64,000 nucleotides of DNA. Source: Sphaerospermopsis sp. SIO1G1. Lineage in GTDB: Bacteria > Cyanobacteriota > Cyanobacteriia > Cyanobacteriales > Nostocaceae. Where the stretch lies: contig JAAHFX010000005.1 of assembly GCA_010672785.1 (NCBI GenBank), positions 62,001-126,000 of the forward strand. Reading direction: 5' to 3'. A program made the translations under genes and the position numbers. Positions 16,385-26,249 of the stretch are shown here, one piece after another. The notes under the pieces were generated by a model that saw nothing but the letters and a program-made list of their open reading frames with translations, did no database searches and was not told where the DNA came from. Numbering within the stretch: the first letter of the stretch is position 1; every line of letters begins with the position of its first letter.

Positions 16385-16476
16385 TTGATATTTTGGCATT
16401 ATTACTAATAACTAAACTCTAGCCGAGTCATTAATAGGGAACACAACTAATGGCCGACAGCCATCTGTCGGTTTTT
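16385..16476 (+). ncRNA. Candidate small RNA with intrinsic terminator
   Basis: No gene on this strand ends here, yet there is a strong terminator: CCGACAG (16454-16460), loop CCAT, CTGTCGG (16465-16471), then TTTTTATTATTTTTG. A TTGATA at about 16389 and TA-rich boxes 15-17 bp further could be a promoter, giving an RNA of about 60 nt containing AATAGGGAACACAAC. The size resembles cyanobacterial Yfr-type RNAs, but I see no diagnostic Yfr1 motif. Confidence 0.35.
16454..16476 (+). terminator. Intrinsic terminator without an upstream gene
   Basis: Perfect 7-bp GC-rich stem CCGACAG/CTGTCGG with a four-base loop, followed by five T and a T-rich tail. Directional for the plus strand only. Confidence 0.7.
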
Positions 16477-16688
16477 ATTATTTTTGTAATCAATTCAAAT
16501 TTTGTTATATATAAAACATAGCGAGTATGTAAATGATATATCCCCACAACTTATTAATAACTTGACATACATTTTGCCATAGCCACTACTAAGTGTGGGG
16601 AAATTGTGATCAAAGGAAAAATTTTATCGGTAGTATTAAGCGAATTATCTGCCTAGAGGCGATCGCTAAATCCTAACTTCAATAAACT

Positions 16689-16710
16689 GTAATTCTACTA
16701 ATAGAATTAC
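16689..16710 (-). terminator. Hairpin after apcD
   Basis: GTAATTCTA (16689-16697) pairs perfectly with TAGAATTAC (16702-16710) around a four-base loop. It lies 14 bp past the apcD stop. The T-run on the minus strand is weak (AGTTTATTG). Confidence 0.4.
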
Positions 16711-16724
16711 TACCAACTGAATAT

Positions 16725-17210
16725 TTAGGACATCGCTTGAATGATGTAATCAAAGTAAGGTGCTGCTGCTGCTGCATCTTCAGCATTTAGTAAATCTAAG
16801 GATGCTTTTTTGAGGCAGTTGATAGCTTCAACCATACCAGGAACAGGAACGCCCAAAGAATTGTACATTTCCCGGACACCAATTAAACCGATCTTCTCAA
16901 TGGGATCTTTGTCACCAGCAAGTACACCATAGGTGATTAAGCGTAAGTACCAACCAAAGTCACGGATACACAAAGCGCGTTGTTTATCTCCGTAAGCATT
17001 ACCACCAGGGGCGATAAAATCAGGGCGTTTTTGCCACAGTTTTTTGGTTGCTTCCTGGACAATCTTTTTCTCGTTTTCAGAGAGGGTAGCAGCAATTCTA
17101 GTCCGCTGTTCGCCTGTTTTCAGGAATTCTTTGATACTTTTGAGTTCGCCACTGCTTGGGTAACGAAGTTCGTCATCAGCTTGGAGAATAACTTGGCTAA
17201 TTACAGTCAT
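16725..17210 (-). CDS. apcD: Allophycocyanin-B alpha subunit (terminal emitter)
   Basis: A 161-residue phycobiliprotein of the phycobilisome core that passes excitation to chlorophyll. The start [20 protein letters not shown], a Cys near residue 81 in [18 protein letters not shown] that would bind phycocyanobilin, and [17 protein letters not shown] all fit ApcD rather than ApcA (which begins MSIVTKSIVNADAEARYLSP). ATG 17210 is chosen over an ATG five codons upstream because it gives the canonical N-terminus and length. A 9-bp hairpin (16689-16710) just past the stop may end the transcript. It stands alone, as apcD usually does. Confidence 0.93.
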   Translation of the reverse strand: MTVISQVILQADDELRYPSSGELKSIKEFLKTGEQRTRIAATLSENEKKIVQEATKKLWQKRPDFIAPGGNAYGDKQRALCIRDFGWYLRLITYGVLAGDKDPIEKIGLIGVREMYNSLGVPVPGMVEAINCLKKASLDLLNAEDAAAAAPYFDYIIQAMS

Positions 17211-17408
17211 GATGATGGCAATCAAATGAATTATTATTATTTGCTAGTTTACCTATTTCACGGTACAGAAGTGAAGGGTATATTGGTGATTGGTGATTGA
17301 GAACAGGCGACTGGGGATGAGGAATTGATGATTGGAAAAAATTAATATTTGTTAATAATATTTTTTCTGTTCCCTGTTTTCTGTTCCCTACTATGATGAA
17401 TAAGTAAC

Positions 17409-18782
17409 ATGACTAACACAGTTTGGCGGCAGGGTGAAATAATCGAACTGGAAATTTCTGATTTAAGTGATACTGGGGATGGGGTAGGACGTTTTGATCA
17501 ACGTGTCGTTTTTGTGGCAGATACTGTTCCTGGCGATCGCCTTTTAGTCAGACTCACACACGTTAAACCCAAATATGCTCATGGTGTCTGTAAACAACTT
17601 CTCCAGTCATCTCCCCAACGTATTCGTCCTCGTTGTATAGTGGCTGATAAATGTGGTGGTTGTCAGTGGCAACACATTGAATATGAATATCAACTACAAG
17701 CTAAACAAAATCAAGTCTTTCAAGCTTTAGAAAGAATTGGCGGTTTTAATGATCCCCCAGTCAACCCAGTCCTAACTACCACTGCATCTTTAGGTTATCG
17801 CAACAAAGTTACCTATCCCTTGGGAGTTTCAGCTACTGGACAGATTCAAACTGGATATTATCAGAAAGGTACTCACCAAATCATTAACCTCAACCAATGT
17901 CCGATTCAAGATCAACGTTTAAACCCTTTTTTAGCTGAAATCAAACAGGATATTAAACAGCAAGGTTGGCCCATTTATGATGAAAAGCATCACCAAGGAG
18001 AAATTCGTCATCTGAGCTTACGCATTGGCCGTCGAACAGGACAAGTTCTCCTCACCTTAATAGTTAAAAATGGCAATTTGCCAAAAATTGAAATTCAGGC
18101 ACAGCAGTGGTTACAGCGTTATCCCCAGTTAGCGGGAGTTTGTTTAAATCGCAATAGCGATCGCACCAATGCTATATTTGGGAAAGAAACAAGATGTATA
18201 GCTGGAGTTCCATACCTGAAAGAAAAATTTGCAGGTTTAGAATTTCAAATCAGTCCAGATACATTTTTTCAAGTATACACAGAAGCAGCTGAAGCACTTT
18301 TGCAATTAATTCAAAAAGAGTTGGATTTGCAAGGTCATGAAACGGTGCTAGATGCCTATTGTGGTATTGGAACTTTAAGCTTACCTTTAGCAAAACAGGC
18401 TAGAGAAATCATAGGATTAGAAATTCAATCAGTAGCAGTAGAACAAGCTATTTTAAATGCCCAACATAACAATATCAACAATGTTAAATTTTTAGTAGGA
18501 GCAGTAGAAAAAGTTTTACCCAATTTTGACACTATACCAGATATTGTATTACTTGATCCACCACGAAAAGGATGTGATGCAAATGTTATTCAGTCTTTGC
18601 TTGACTTGCAACCAAACCGCATAGTTTACATCAGTTGTAAAGTATCAACCCTAGCTCGGGACTTGAAAATGCTGTGTGGGCAAGGATTGTACCAACTAAA
18701 AAAAGTACAACTAGCAGACTTTTTTCCCCAAACATCTCACATTGAAACAGTGGCCTTTTTGGAAAGATTACCAAATCAATAG
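17409..18782 (+). CDS. rlmD: 23S rRNA (uracil-C5)-methyltransferase, RlmD/TrmA family
   Basis: SAM-dependent m5U methyltransferase of 457 residues. An N-terminal TRAM domain (about 5-60) is followed by iron-sulfur ligands C76, C82 and C85 (PRCIVADKCGGCQWQH), with a fourth Cys in NLNQCPIQ near 174. The C-terminal methyltransferase domain has DAYCGIGTLSLPLA (SAM loop), LDPPRKGCD and the catalytic Cys region RIVYISCKVSTLARDL. The choice among RlmD, RlmC/RlmCD and TrmA specificity cannot be settled by eye; the name follows usual cyanobacterial annotation. Single gene preceded by heptamer-poor DNA. Confidence 0.85.
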   Translation: MTNTVWRQGEIIELEISDLSDTGDGVGRFDQRVVFVADTVPGDRLLVRLTHVKPKYAHGVCKQLLQSSPQRIRPRCIVADKCGGCQWQHIEYEYQLQAKQNQVFQALERIGGFNDPPVNPVLTTTASLGYRNKVTYPLGVSATGQIQTGYYQKGTHQIINLNQCPIQDQRLNPFLAEIKQDIKQQGWPIYDEKHHQGEIRHLSLRIGRRTGQVLLTLIVKNGNLPKIEIQAQQWLQRYPQLAGVCLNRNSDRTNAIFGKETRCIAGVPYLKEKFAGLEFQISPDTFFQVYTEAAEALLQLIQKELDLQGHETVLDAYCGIGTLSLPLAKQAREIIGLEIQSVAVEQAILNAQHNNINNVKFLVGAVEKVLPNFDTIPDIVLLDPPRKGCDANVIQSLLDLQPNRIVYISCKVSTLARDLKMLCGQGLYQLKKVQLADFFPQTSHIETVAFLERLPNQ

Positions 18783-19218
18783 ATACTGATGAAACCTTAT
18801 CAAAAAACTAAATCATCAAAAATTATTAGTCTAGTGAATGGTAATAATGCTATCATTGAAATAACAAAAAAATAAGAACGCTCTTTTTAAAACTGTTAAA
18901 TAAGCATGGACTCTGAATCCAGAAAGGTGAATCAAATGGGGTAAATTATCAAAAGGCTGAAAAACCGAAAACCCTGCTACTCAAATTGAAGTAGCTGATG
19001 GTAGTAGGTAGTAAAAACTAACTTTGATCAATAAAGCAGTTACAGCCGAATTGTCACCAAGTAAATTTCACTTCCGCTCAAGTCAATGCTCCCCAGCATT
19101 TTCAAAAATTAGTTTTACAGACGCAAGTTTGAAGACAACATGACGGCCTAATTTATCATCAGGGTGTCTGTGACAGTGAACTGATGTCTAGCTAACTAAA
19201 AGCTACGGGGTTTCTCTT
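18783..19218. other. Intergenic region with a tRNA-Gln-like arm
   Basis: A 436-bp gap. TGGACTCTGAATCCA (18907-18921) has the stem and 7-nt loop of a tRNA-Gln(CUG) anticodon arm, but no D-arm, T-arm or acceptor stem can be found around it. No open frame or other structure is convincing. Confidence 0.4.
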
Positions 19219-19668
19219 GTGATTACCATTTCTCTCCGTCCATTAGGGCGTTCCTGGGGTACAATTAGTTTTGCCTCAACACTTTATTTATGTCCGATAT
19301 TAGACTTATTATTGGCAGACATCCCTGCCAAATTGCAACCCGAACTGCGCTTAGGACTTCAAGAAGCTCTGGTGAACGCAGCCAAACACGGCAACAATCT
19401 TGATCCCGGTAAATTAGTAGTAGTTCGTTTTTCCCTTATTGATAATCAATATTGGTGGGTAATTTCTGATCAAGGTAGTGGTTTTACTCCTTGTTGTAAT
19501 TCTGAAAGTGATCCCACTGACTATTTACCACCTGATGAATCAGAAAATGGTCGCGGTATGACTTTACTTCATCAAATTTTTGATCAGGTAGAGTGGAATC
19601 GTCAAGGTACAGAGTTGAGATTATGTAAACAACTGGAAACCAGGAGGTTACTATCTTTAATCAGATAG
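19219..19668 (+). CDS. RsbW-like anti-sigma/serine kinase ATP-binding protein
   Basis: A 149-residue stand-alone GHKL ATPase. N-box ELRLGLQEALVNAAKHGN, G1 box ISDQGSGF and G2-like ENGRGMTLLHQIFDQV are all present, as in the anti-sigma factor/serine kinase (RsbW/SpoIIAB) family that phosphorylates STAS partners. The start is GTG 19219. A STAS protein is encoded at 52843, but nothing here links the two. Regulatory target unknown. Confidence 0.8.
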   Translation: MITISLRPLGRSWGTISFASTLYLCPILDLLLADIPAKLQPELRLGLQEALVNAAKHGNNLDPGKLVVVRFSLIDNQYWWVISDQGSGFTPCCNSESDPTDYLPPDESENGRGMTLLHQIFDQVEWNRQGTELRLCKQLETRRLLSLIR

Positions 19669-19732
19669 AAAGTAGGTAATTCGTAATTCTGAATTCTCAA
19701 TTCTAAATTCGTAATTACCAATCACCAATATC

Positions 19733-19993
19733 TCAATGTTTACCATGAGTAGGACAGGGAGGCGCAGAGACAGACTTATTTAACCAGCCTACAGCCTGTT
19801 CTAACCTAGCTTGAGCCTCTTGAGGCTCATTTTTTGCTAAAAATACCATAGCAGCTGCTACAAGCTCACTAGCGCGGGCATTACGGTTAGACTTGAGACG
19901 ATGCCAGTCACAGGAAGTGATGGTTAATCTTTCCATTAAAGTTTGAGCAAGTTCTACAGTAGACAGATCATGTAATTGGGTAATTTGAGACAT
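19733..19993 (-). CDS. Small cyanobacterial protein, probably DUF6439
   Basis: 86 residues, mostly helical: LSTVELAQTLMERLTITSCD, ASELVAAAMVFLAKNEPQEA, QARLEQAVGWLNKSVSAPPC. No signal peptide or membrane segment. It resembles a small conserved family confined to cyanobacteria, which I recall as DUF6439; function unknown. Convergent with the RsbW-like gene and about 70 bp from the next gene's start on the other strand. Confidence 0.7.
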   Translation of the reverse strand: MSQITQLHDLSTVELAQTLMERLTITSCDWHRLKSNRNARASELVAAAMVFLAKNEPQEAQARLEQAVGWLNKSVSAPPCPTHGKH

Positions 19994-20060
19994 AGAACTA
20001 AGTAGGAAATAGAAAATTGACAGTTATGATTTAATTATCATAACCAATCAGTAGTAACCA

Positions 20061-20405
20061 ATGACCAAACCAGAGGAAAACCAGCAGTCGGACTTTGAAC
20101 AAGAACTAGAAGAAGTAGAAGCTGCACTCCAACAGTTAAAAGAAAGATATATCCAAGTCCAGCGGGATCAACAAAAAAAGGCACAATGGCAACAAGAAAT
20201 TAAAAAAATCAAACAAAATAAGCAGAAAACACCAGAAATTAAAGCAGAATTAGAAAGAATAGAAAAAGAATTAGAATTATTAGAGATTAATCTGGAGAGT
20301 CAGTTGTTTTCTTGGAAAAGCTTAAACAGACCATTTTGGCAAGCAGTACGTTTTGGTGGATTAGGAGTTCTGATAGGTTGGTTACTAAAATCTTCAATTG
20401 GGTAA
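20061..20405 (+). CDS. Coiled-coil protein with C-terminal membrane anchor
   Basis: 114 residues. Residues 8-85 are a highly charged Glu/Gln/Lys coiled coil (ELEEVEAALQQLKERYIQVQ, EIKAELERIEKELELLEINL), and the last 20 (AVRFGGLGVLIGWLLKSSIG) form one hydrophobic tail anchor. No known domain; conserved hypothetical type. Likely a membrane-tethered rod. Confidence 0.65.
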   Translation: MTKPEENQQSDFEQELEEVEAALQQLKERYIQVQRDQQKKAQWQQEIKKIKQNKQKTPEIKAELERIEKELELLEINLESQLFSWKSLNRPFWQAVRFGGLGVLIGWLLKSSIG

Positions 20406-20539
20406 GTAGTTACTAATCATAAATCATTAGCAAAAATCTTTTCCCCCACCGCCCCATTACCCCACCTCCCTACCTTTTTTTCCTGTTATCTGATTAAAAT
20501 TAGTGTTATATATAGTTAAAAAAATATCAGTTGTAGAAA

Positions 20540-21931
20540 ATGATTAAAAGCAGAATTGCAGAAATATTAAGAAGTAGTCAACCTGACGAAACCTTAACAG
20601 TACAGAGTTGGGTAAGAACTAAAAGAGAATTAAAAGGATTTGCTTTTTTAGAAGTTAATGATGGTTCGTGTTTAGCAAACTTACAAATAGTTATAAATCA
20701 AGATTTACCAGACTATGAAAACATATTAAAACAGATAAATACAGGTGCTTCTGTGGAAATTGAAGGTGTCTTAGTTGCATCTCAAGGAAAAGGACAAAGA
20801 GTAGAATTACAAGCTAAAATAGTTAAAGTTTATGGAGATGCCGATCCTGAAAAATATCCATTGCAAAAGAAACGACATTCCTTTGAATTTTTAAGAAATA
20901 TTGCCCATTTAAGAAGTAGGACTAACTCCTTTGGAGCAGTATTTAGAGTGAGAAATGCTTGTGCAAATGCCATCCATCAATTTTTTCAACAACGGGGTTT
21001 TATGTGGGTACATACTCCCATTTTAACCGCTAGTGATTGTGAAGGTGCAGGAGAACTATTCAATGTTACAAGTTTGAATTTAAAAGATGTCCCGCGCACA
21101 GAAGATAAAGAAATTGATTACAGTCAAGACTTCTTTGGTAAACCAACTTATTTAACAGTAAGTGGACAATTAGAAGCGGAAATTATGGCCATGGCATTTT
21201 CCAATGTCTACACTTTTGGCCCTACTTTCCGGGCTGAGAATTCTAATACTTCCCGTCACTTAGCTGAATTTTGGATGGTTGAACCAGAAATGGCTTTTTG
21301 TGATTTAGAAGGAGATATGGATTTAGCAGAAGAGTTCCTCAAACATATTTTTAAATATGTGATGGAAACTTGTCGAGAAGATATGGAATTTTTCAATCTC
21401 AGAATTGATAAAACTGTAATTGAAACCGCAGAAAATATTATTAATAATCAATTTGAAAGATTGACTTATACTGATGCAGTTAAACTGTTAGAGAAAGCAG
21501 ATGTGAAATTTGATTATCCTGTGAGTTGGGGTGCAGACTTACAATCTGAGCATGAAAGATATTTGGCTGAACAACTATTTAAGAAACCTGTGATTGTGAC
21601 GGACTACCCAGCACAAATAAAGGCATTTTATATGCGGTTAAGTGATGATGAAAAAACTGTGCGGGCAATGGATATTTTAGCACCAAAAATAGGTGAAATA
21701 ATTGGTGGTTCACAACGGGAAGAAAGATTAGATGTGTTAGAAAGACGGGTGTTAGCACAGGGAATGAATCCAGAAGATTTATGGTGGTATTTAGACTTGC
21801 GTCGTTATGGTAGTGTACCTCATGCCGGTTTTGGTTTGGGGTTTGAAAGGTTGGTGCAGTTTATGACTGGAATGGGGAATATTAGAGATGTAATTCCTTT
21901 CCCACGTACTCCACAAAGTGCTGAGTTTTAA
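20540..21931 (+). CDS. asnS: Asparaginyl-tRNA synthetase
   Basis: Class IIb aminoacyl-tRNA synthetase of 463 residues charging tRNA-Asn. An N-terminal OB-fold anticodon-binding domain ([20 protein letters not shown]) precedes the catalytic core: motif 2 region [30 protein letters not shown], and motif 3 [17 protein letters not shown]. The SNTSRH signature separates it from AspRS and LysRS. A terminator-like hairpin follows 14 bp after the stop. Confidence 0.96.
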   Translation: MIKSRIAEILRSSQPDETLTVQSWVRTKRELKGFAFLEVNDGSCLANLQIVINQDLPDYENILKQINTGASVEIEGVLVASQGKGQRVELQAKIVKVYGDADPEKYPLQKKRHSFEFLRNIAHLRSRTNSFGAVFRVRNACANAIHQFFQQRGFMWVHTPILTASDCEGAGELFNVTSLNLKDVPRTEDKEIDYSQDFFGKPTYLTVSGQLEAEIMAMAFSNVYTFGPTFRAENSNTSRHLAEFWMVEPEMAFCDLEGDMDLAEEFLKHIFKYVMETCREDMEFFNLRIDKTVIETAENIINNQFERLTYTDAVKLLEKADVKFDYPVSWGADLQSEHERYLAEQLFKKPVIVTDYPAQIKAFYMRLSDDEKTVRAMDILAPKIGEIIGGSQREERLDVLERRVLAQGMNPEDLWWYLDLRRYGSVPHAGFGLGFERLVQFMTGMGNIRDVIPFPRTPQSAEF

Positions 21932-21944
21932 TATTGAATTTGGT

Positions 21945-21976
21945 AGGGGTTTGGCGGTGCTGAACCCTGATTTTTT
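21945..21976 (+). terminator. asnS terminator
   Basis: AGGGGTT, an 11-base loop, then AACCCT, followed by GATTTTTT. Short stem but a clear T-run immediately after asnS. Confidence 0.5.
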
Positions 21977-22243
21977 GGATTTAATGAACCACGAAGATAC
22001 GAAGGAAACGAAGGAAGAAGGGAAGAGGAAGAAATTATTTTGTTACTAGTCTCCATACTGGGAATGTTATCAGGAGTTTCGGACTCCCTGATCACGAAAA
22101 ATATGACTTTTAAACATTCATTTCTGTAATCCTAAAAGTGGGGTTAATAATAAAATTAAGTAGAATTATTGATTAATTTTTACGATTACCACTATTAAGT
22201 ATGATATGTAATAATGCAGCAGTTTTAATTAAGCAAAAGGTCT

Positions 22244-22597
22244 ATGTCTTCTCTACCTTTAACACTAAATTTAGCCGATGGTTCTGTTTCTTTCAGTTTT
22301 TCACCCCAAGCTGCACGGGAACTTAAATCCGCTATAGAAGAATTCATGGTTAGTCTGAAAGCTGTAGCAGCTAAACCAACTTCTGGAGGGAGTAAAGTGA
22401 CTCCCCAACCACCTTTAGAATATCGTTTCACTGGAGAGATTTTTTTAGAGGTTTTTTGTAACCCTAATATTTGGCCTACCCCTTTTGCCGCAAAGGTATT
22501 ATTAACTGTCCGTAATGTTGGTATTCGCTTAACAACAGAGGCTGAATTAACACGTCTCATTGAAGATATTAATCTGTATTTAGAGCAAGCTGGGTAA
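22244..22597 (+). CDS. Conserved hypothetical protein
   Basis: 117 residues, soluble. MSSLPLTLNLADGSVSFSFS, the middle PPLEYRFTGEIFLEVFCNPN and TEAELTRLIEDINLYLEQ suggest a small alpha/beta fold with a C-terminal helix. I do not recognise a named family. It is followed directly by ATCAGTT heptamers. Confidence 0.65.
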   Translation: MSSLPLTLNLADGSVSFSFSPQAARELKSAIEEFMVSLKAVAAKPTSGGSKVTPQPPLEYRFTGEIFLEVFCNPNIWPTPFAAKVLLTVRNVGIRLTTEAELTRLIEDINLYLEQAG

Positions 22598-22760
22598 TTG
22601 TCAGTTATCAGTTATCAGTTATCAGTTACCAGTTACCAGTTACCAGTTACCAGTTACCAGTTTTCAGTTTTCAGTTACTAGTTGTCGCTATTTACTGTTC
22701 ACCATTCACTAGTCACCAATCAACAGTCACCAGTCACCATTCACCTAAAAAATATACTTG
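22598..22760. repeat. STRR arrays
   Basis: TATCAGT and TACCAGT heptamers, then mixed CACCAGT and CACCAAT units. The rest of the gap to 22987 has nothing I can name. Confidence 0.9.
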
Positions 22761-22987
22761 TCCAAAGTTATAAACCCTGAACAAGCATAAATAAAATAAT
22801 GACTACTTATTCAAAATGGCAATCACTTAGCTTAGGATGTAGCTAATATTGCTTACTGACAAAGTAGTATAAATGATGTCTTTAATTTTTCTATGTTGAT
22901 AGTTAATTTAAGGATGATGGATAGGAAAATATGTCTCCTCAAATCCACACATCAAAAATTAACATTGAATCCTAATTTAATCCTTTA

Positions 22988-23224
22988 TTAATCGTTATCC
23001 CATTCTTCTCTACCAATTAAATCCCCAATGCGATCGCGCAATAAAAAGTCACATTTCTCCAATTCACATTCCACGCAAACCCACTCTCTAGCAGGGATAT
23101 ACTGGCACAGTGTATATATAGGTTGTTGACGACTCACCATTCCTTTTTGCACTAATATTCGTGCTTCGTCCTGGATTACGTTTAGAGAGTAATAATTGAT
23201 AGAAGGCACCGTATTCACACTCAT
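22988..23224 (-). CDS. Small cyanobacterial protein, probably DUF4327
   Basis: 78 residues with YSLNVIQDEARILVQKGMVS, RQQPIYTLCQYIPAREWVCV and a C-terminal RDRIGDLIGREEWDND. I associate this strongly conserved sequence with the cyanobacterial DUF4327 family; no function is known. Three Cys residues (TLCQ, VCVEC, KCDF) are notable, but no metal site is established. Flanked by a 739-bp gene-free stretch. Confidence 0.75.
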   Translation of the reverse strand: MSVNTVPSINYYSLNVIQDEARILVQKGMVSRQQPIYTLCQYIPAREWVCVECELEKCDFLLRDRIGDLIGREEWDND

Positions 23225-23963
23225 GGTTTTTACTCACAAAATTACATTTAGATTATGTTCCCAAAATTAACTAGGAACAAAGATGGAATTAATTAGACCT
23301 GTGGCTAGGTTTTGTAGTTTGCTATACGGAACTATTATAATTTTGACGCTACAAACCAGTAAATTATCTAAAGAAATGTTAAGTTTGTCAAGGAAAGATA
23401 ACATCTAAATTTACTCCGTTTCTAACTACAAATTCCAGAAATTAGCACTGGGGCTATCTTGTAAGTGCTAGCTGACTATCACTAATTCACAGGTTTTGTA
23501 TTCTTATATCTATAACGTGCATAGTTATGGTTTTTTCTCAAATTTTCTAATGGTTTATATGAGAATTTATTTGTGTAATCAATAACTAAAAAAATCAGTA
23601 TGATAGGATTGATTTTATACCAATTTACCAGTAATCTGCACTAGAGTTTACGGCAAGTAACAGGTAACAGCAAGCCCCTCATTATCTGAGTTTTATTTTT
23701 GATTAATGACGTAACTTAACTAGACTAAAGATACGAATAATAACACAAGTGAATTTCAAAATTGAAAAATGATAATAATGGTAAAACTACACTGAATAAT
23801 TTCTGTAGCCACATTCTGTTAATATTTTTTTAATAAAGGTTTAATAGTGTTTTAATATTTTCTTGGGAGAAATGTAAAAAAATAGTATCAAGCCTGAGTA
23901 GCTAAGGTTAAGTATTCAACTTAACCCTGGTAGTAATTTTCAAATTCAGCTTAACTAATTTAC
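23225..23963. other. Long gene-free region
   Basis: AT-rich, with no open frame of coding character. A 7-bp hairpin GGTTAAG/CTTAACC at about 23907-23927 lies past the rbfA stop and could end that transcript. Nothing else is recognised. Confidence 0.5.
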
Positions 23964-24362
23964 TTACTCTAGAAAATCTTCCTCATATTCGTCCCTATTT
24001 TCCAATGAACGCTCTTGTTGTAATTGATTCAATAAACTGAGTACCTTTGTCCCTCTTTCTAGAGAACGATCCTCAATAAATATGACTTCTGGAGTCCGAC
24101 GCAATCTCACTCTAGAACCCAATGTACTACGAACATAGCCAGTAGCTGATTTTAAACCTGCCATTGTAGCAGCTTTGGCCTCCTCTGTTCCATAGATACT
24201 GACAAAGATTTTTGCGTGTTGTAAATCACCAGAAACATCCACATCAGTTACACTAACCATTCCTGTTCCCACACGGTCATCTTTAATACCGTTGAGTAAC
24301 ATTTGGCTAACTTCCCGTTTAATTAATTCAGCAACGCGGGAAACGCGGCGATTTTCAGCCAT
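23964..24362 (-). CDS. rbfA: Ribosome-binding factor A
   Basis: 132-residue KH-like small-subunit assembly factor acting in late 16S rRNA maturation and cold adaptation. Typical motifs: [58 protein letters not shown]. An acidic tail (EYEEDFLE) extends it slightly. A DUF751 gene lies upstream on the same strand, a pairing often seen in cyanobacteria. Confidence 0.94.
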   Translation of the reverse strand: MAENRRVSRVAELIKREVSQMLLNGIKDDRVGTGMVSVTDVDVSGDLQHAKIFVSIYGTEEAKAATMAGLKSATGYVRSTLGSRVRLRRTPEVIFIEDRSLERGTKVLSLLNQLQQERSLENRDEYEEDFLE

Positions 24363-24519
24363 ATAAGTTCCGCCTTCTTACAGAGGTTGTACAATTAAAA
24401 TGCTTTATAGATGCAGGTTAGGTTAGGCTAATGCTGGCGGCTAAAATCCATACCAGCAAAATTCCCAAAGGTTAAACCCTGATTTCGCCTGAACCTAGAT
24501 GTGTTTGTATTTTACAAAA

Positions 24520-24560
24520 AAAGGGAACAGGGAACAGGGAACAGGGAACAGGGAACAGAT
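24520..24560. repeat. STRR array
   Basis: Five tandem GGGAACA heptamers in the rbfA-DUF751 gap. Confidence 0.9.
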
Positions 24561-24692
24561 CAGAAATTGTGGTTGTGAGTTTTAAGCTCAGTCAAACATG
24601 AAGATGTTTTTTTCGTGCTACGCATCTCAAAAAACAGGGCCTTTATTCCCATCTCATGCTTTTAAACATGAATTCTTTCTATTCCCTCTGAA

Positions 24693-24899
24693 CTAGATTG
24701 TACTCAAACCTAACATCGCTCGAAGAGTAAATGTTAAAAAAAACATACCTCCCAAAAACAAACCCACAAGAGCTATGAGGGTGATAGGGCGTTTTAAGAG
24801 TGGTATGAATGGTTCAAAGGTATTTAGAAACAGACCTAAGACAATAGTAATTAAGTAACGAGGGTAGCGAAATACGTTATCCCAAAATCCATCAAACAT
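24693..24899 (-). CDS. DUF751 family membrane protein (Ycf33-like)
   Basis: 68 residues with two membrane segments (YLITIVLGLFLNTFEPFIPL and ITLIALVGLFLGGMFFLTFT) after the conserved start MFDGFWDNVFRYPRY. This matches the DUF751/Ycf33 family of cyanobacteria and plastids, of unknown function. Upstream of rbfA on the same strand, with 330 bp of repeats between. Confidence 0.82.
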   Translation of the reverse strand: MFDGFWDNVFRYPRYLITIVLGLFLNTFEPFIPLLKRPITLIALVGLFLGGMFFLTFTLRAMLGLSTI

Positions 24900-25160
24900 T
24901 TGAATATAAACTGCCTTGTTATTAACTGTAGTTTTTTTGGTTTTTTAGTTGAATAGTAATTTAATACTTAGACTACTATAGTCTACCACATATTCAGTAA
25001 AGCCGTACTGTTAGCACAGCTTTACTGACCGCAAAAATTTGCTCAAAAGTATCTCCTCTAAAAGGAAAACAAAAAACTTATTTGGAGTTGAATTCTCTTA
25101 ATTGATGTAGAGCTAATAATTTGAATTTTGACTTTCGCAAAGCTGTACTAGAGTATTTGC

Positions 25161-25499
25161 TTAATCTTCATCTAGGGCTGGAAAAATCTCTTCAAACTCC
25201 CACAAATTATCTTTGTTGTTAATGAACCAAAGTCGTGATTCTGCTGTTAATTTTGCCCAAATTTCTTCAGGAGGAATATTAGGAGAAGAGTAACGGTATT
25301 CTGCGCCGATTTCTTTGAGATTGTCAACTATATTGCTGGGAATACCTAAGTCTTGCCAATCTATGGTTAAACTTCTACCCAATGTTCCAGAACAGGGATC
25401 AAATACAAGTTGTGCTGCTCTGACTAAATCAGCAAAATGACGTGGTTGTAGTCCAATAATTTCTGGGATTTGGGCCGATTTGTTTGGTTCTTGAGACAT
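25161..25499 (-). CDS. Conserved hypothetical protein
   Basis: 112 residues, soluble and acidic. EIIGLQPRHFADLVRAAQLV, DWQDLGIPSNIVDNLKEIGA and EEIWAKLTAESRLWFINNKD are helical. Family not recognised. No gene close enough to suggest an operon. Confidence 0.65.
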   Translation of the reverse strand: MSQEPNKSAQIPEIIGLQPRHFADLVRAAQLVFDPCSGTLGRSLTIDWQDLGIPSNIVDNLKEIGAEYRYSSPNIPPEEIWAKLTAESRLWFINNKDNLWEFEEIFPALDED

Positions 25500-25705
25500 T
25501 GCACTGGAGTAATAATATATTTGGTTGGATTGAATTTACTACCAGAGATTATCCCTACAGCTTCTAATTTTGTTCTGAATACACATCTAGTTTAGCGTAC
25601 AAAATTAATAACTATCAATCAAAATTAGCTTTGATGTCATTAATGTAGTTTTCTCAGTTTTGTATGTGACTATCTATTTGAATAAGATTGTATTTTTAGA
25701 ATCTG

Positions 25706-26074
25706 TTATGATTCAGTCTCAACTAATACTGTTACTGCGGCTACTGCTATCAACATTTCGTCATTTTTGTCATTCAGAGATGCGATCGCTAAACCATTTA
25801 CTACCATTCCCCCATCCTCTAAAGTTAGGGTTTTTTTGCCAAAGGGTAGAACAGATAATACCTCTGCTTCTCTGACTTTTTCTGGGTAGGGTACAGCTAC
25901 CTTTACTTCTACAATCATTTCATGCGGATCTTCTAACCCTACCACTTCCATTATACCAGGGAGGGCATTGTGTGCGATCGCATTTCTGACTGCTCTTGCT
26001 GCGGCTACTGTTGGTTCTTGTCCATGCTGATCTATTCCCATTCCCATTTCAATGATAAATCTTTTCAGTGCCAT
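25706..26074 (-). CDS. Lin0512 family protein
   Basis: About 122 residues, MALKRFIIEMGMGIDQHGQE followed by PTVAAARAVRNAIAHNALPG and KVAVPYPEKVREAEVLSVLP, matching the Lin0512 family of small cytoplasmic proteins with no known function. ATG 26074 gives the family start; an ATG eight codons upstream (26098) is also open. HIP1 octamers lie within the gene. Confidence 0.8.
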   Translation of the reverse strand: MALKRFIIEMGMGIDQHGQEPTVAAARAVRNAIAHNALPGIMEVVGLEDPHEMIVEVKVAVPYPEKVREAEVLSVLPFGKKTLTLEDGGMVVNGLAIASLNDKNDEMLIAVAAVTVLVETES

Positions 26075-26249
26075 AAGTAAATTTTCTTGAATTTTCATTT
26101 TCTACTTTATCTTCATATGCGACACTTACAGCAGCTTTTAGCATATGATAGCTAAAACTCAGTGAAAACTAACTCTATGGCTAATTTTACACGCGAGTCA
26201 AAAGTTGAAAGAGCCGAAAATCAAGATTAGAATTTCAGTGGCTGAGTTT

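Noticed and set aside
16385..16476. Yfr1 small RNA
   Set aside because: Size and position fit, but the ultra-conserved ACTCCTCACAC core of Yfr1 is absent.
18880..19050. Glutamine riboswitch upstream of 19219
   Set aside because: The diagnostic glnA/downstream-peptide consensus segments are not present.
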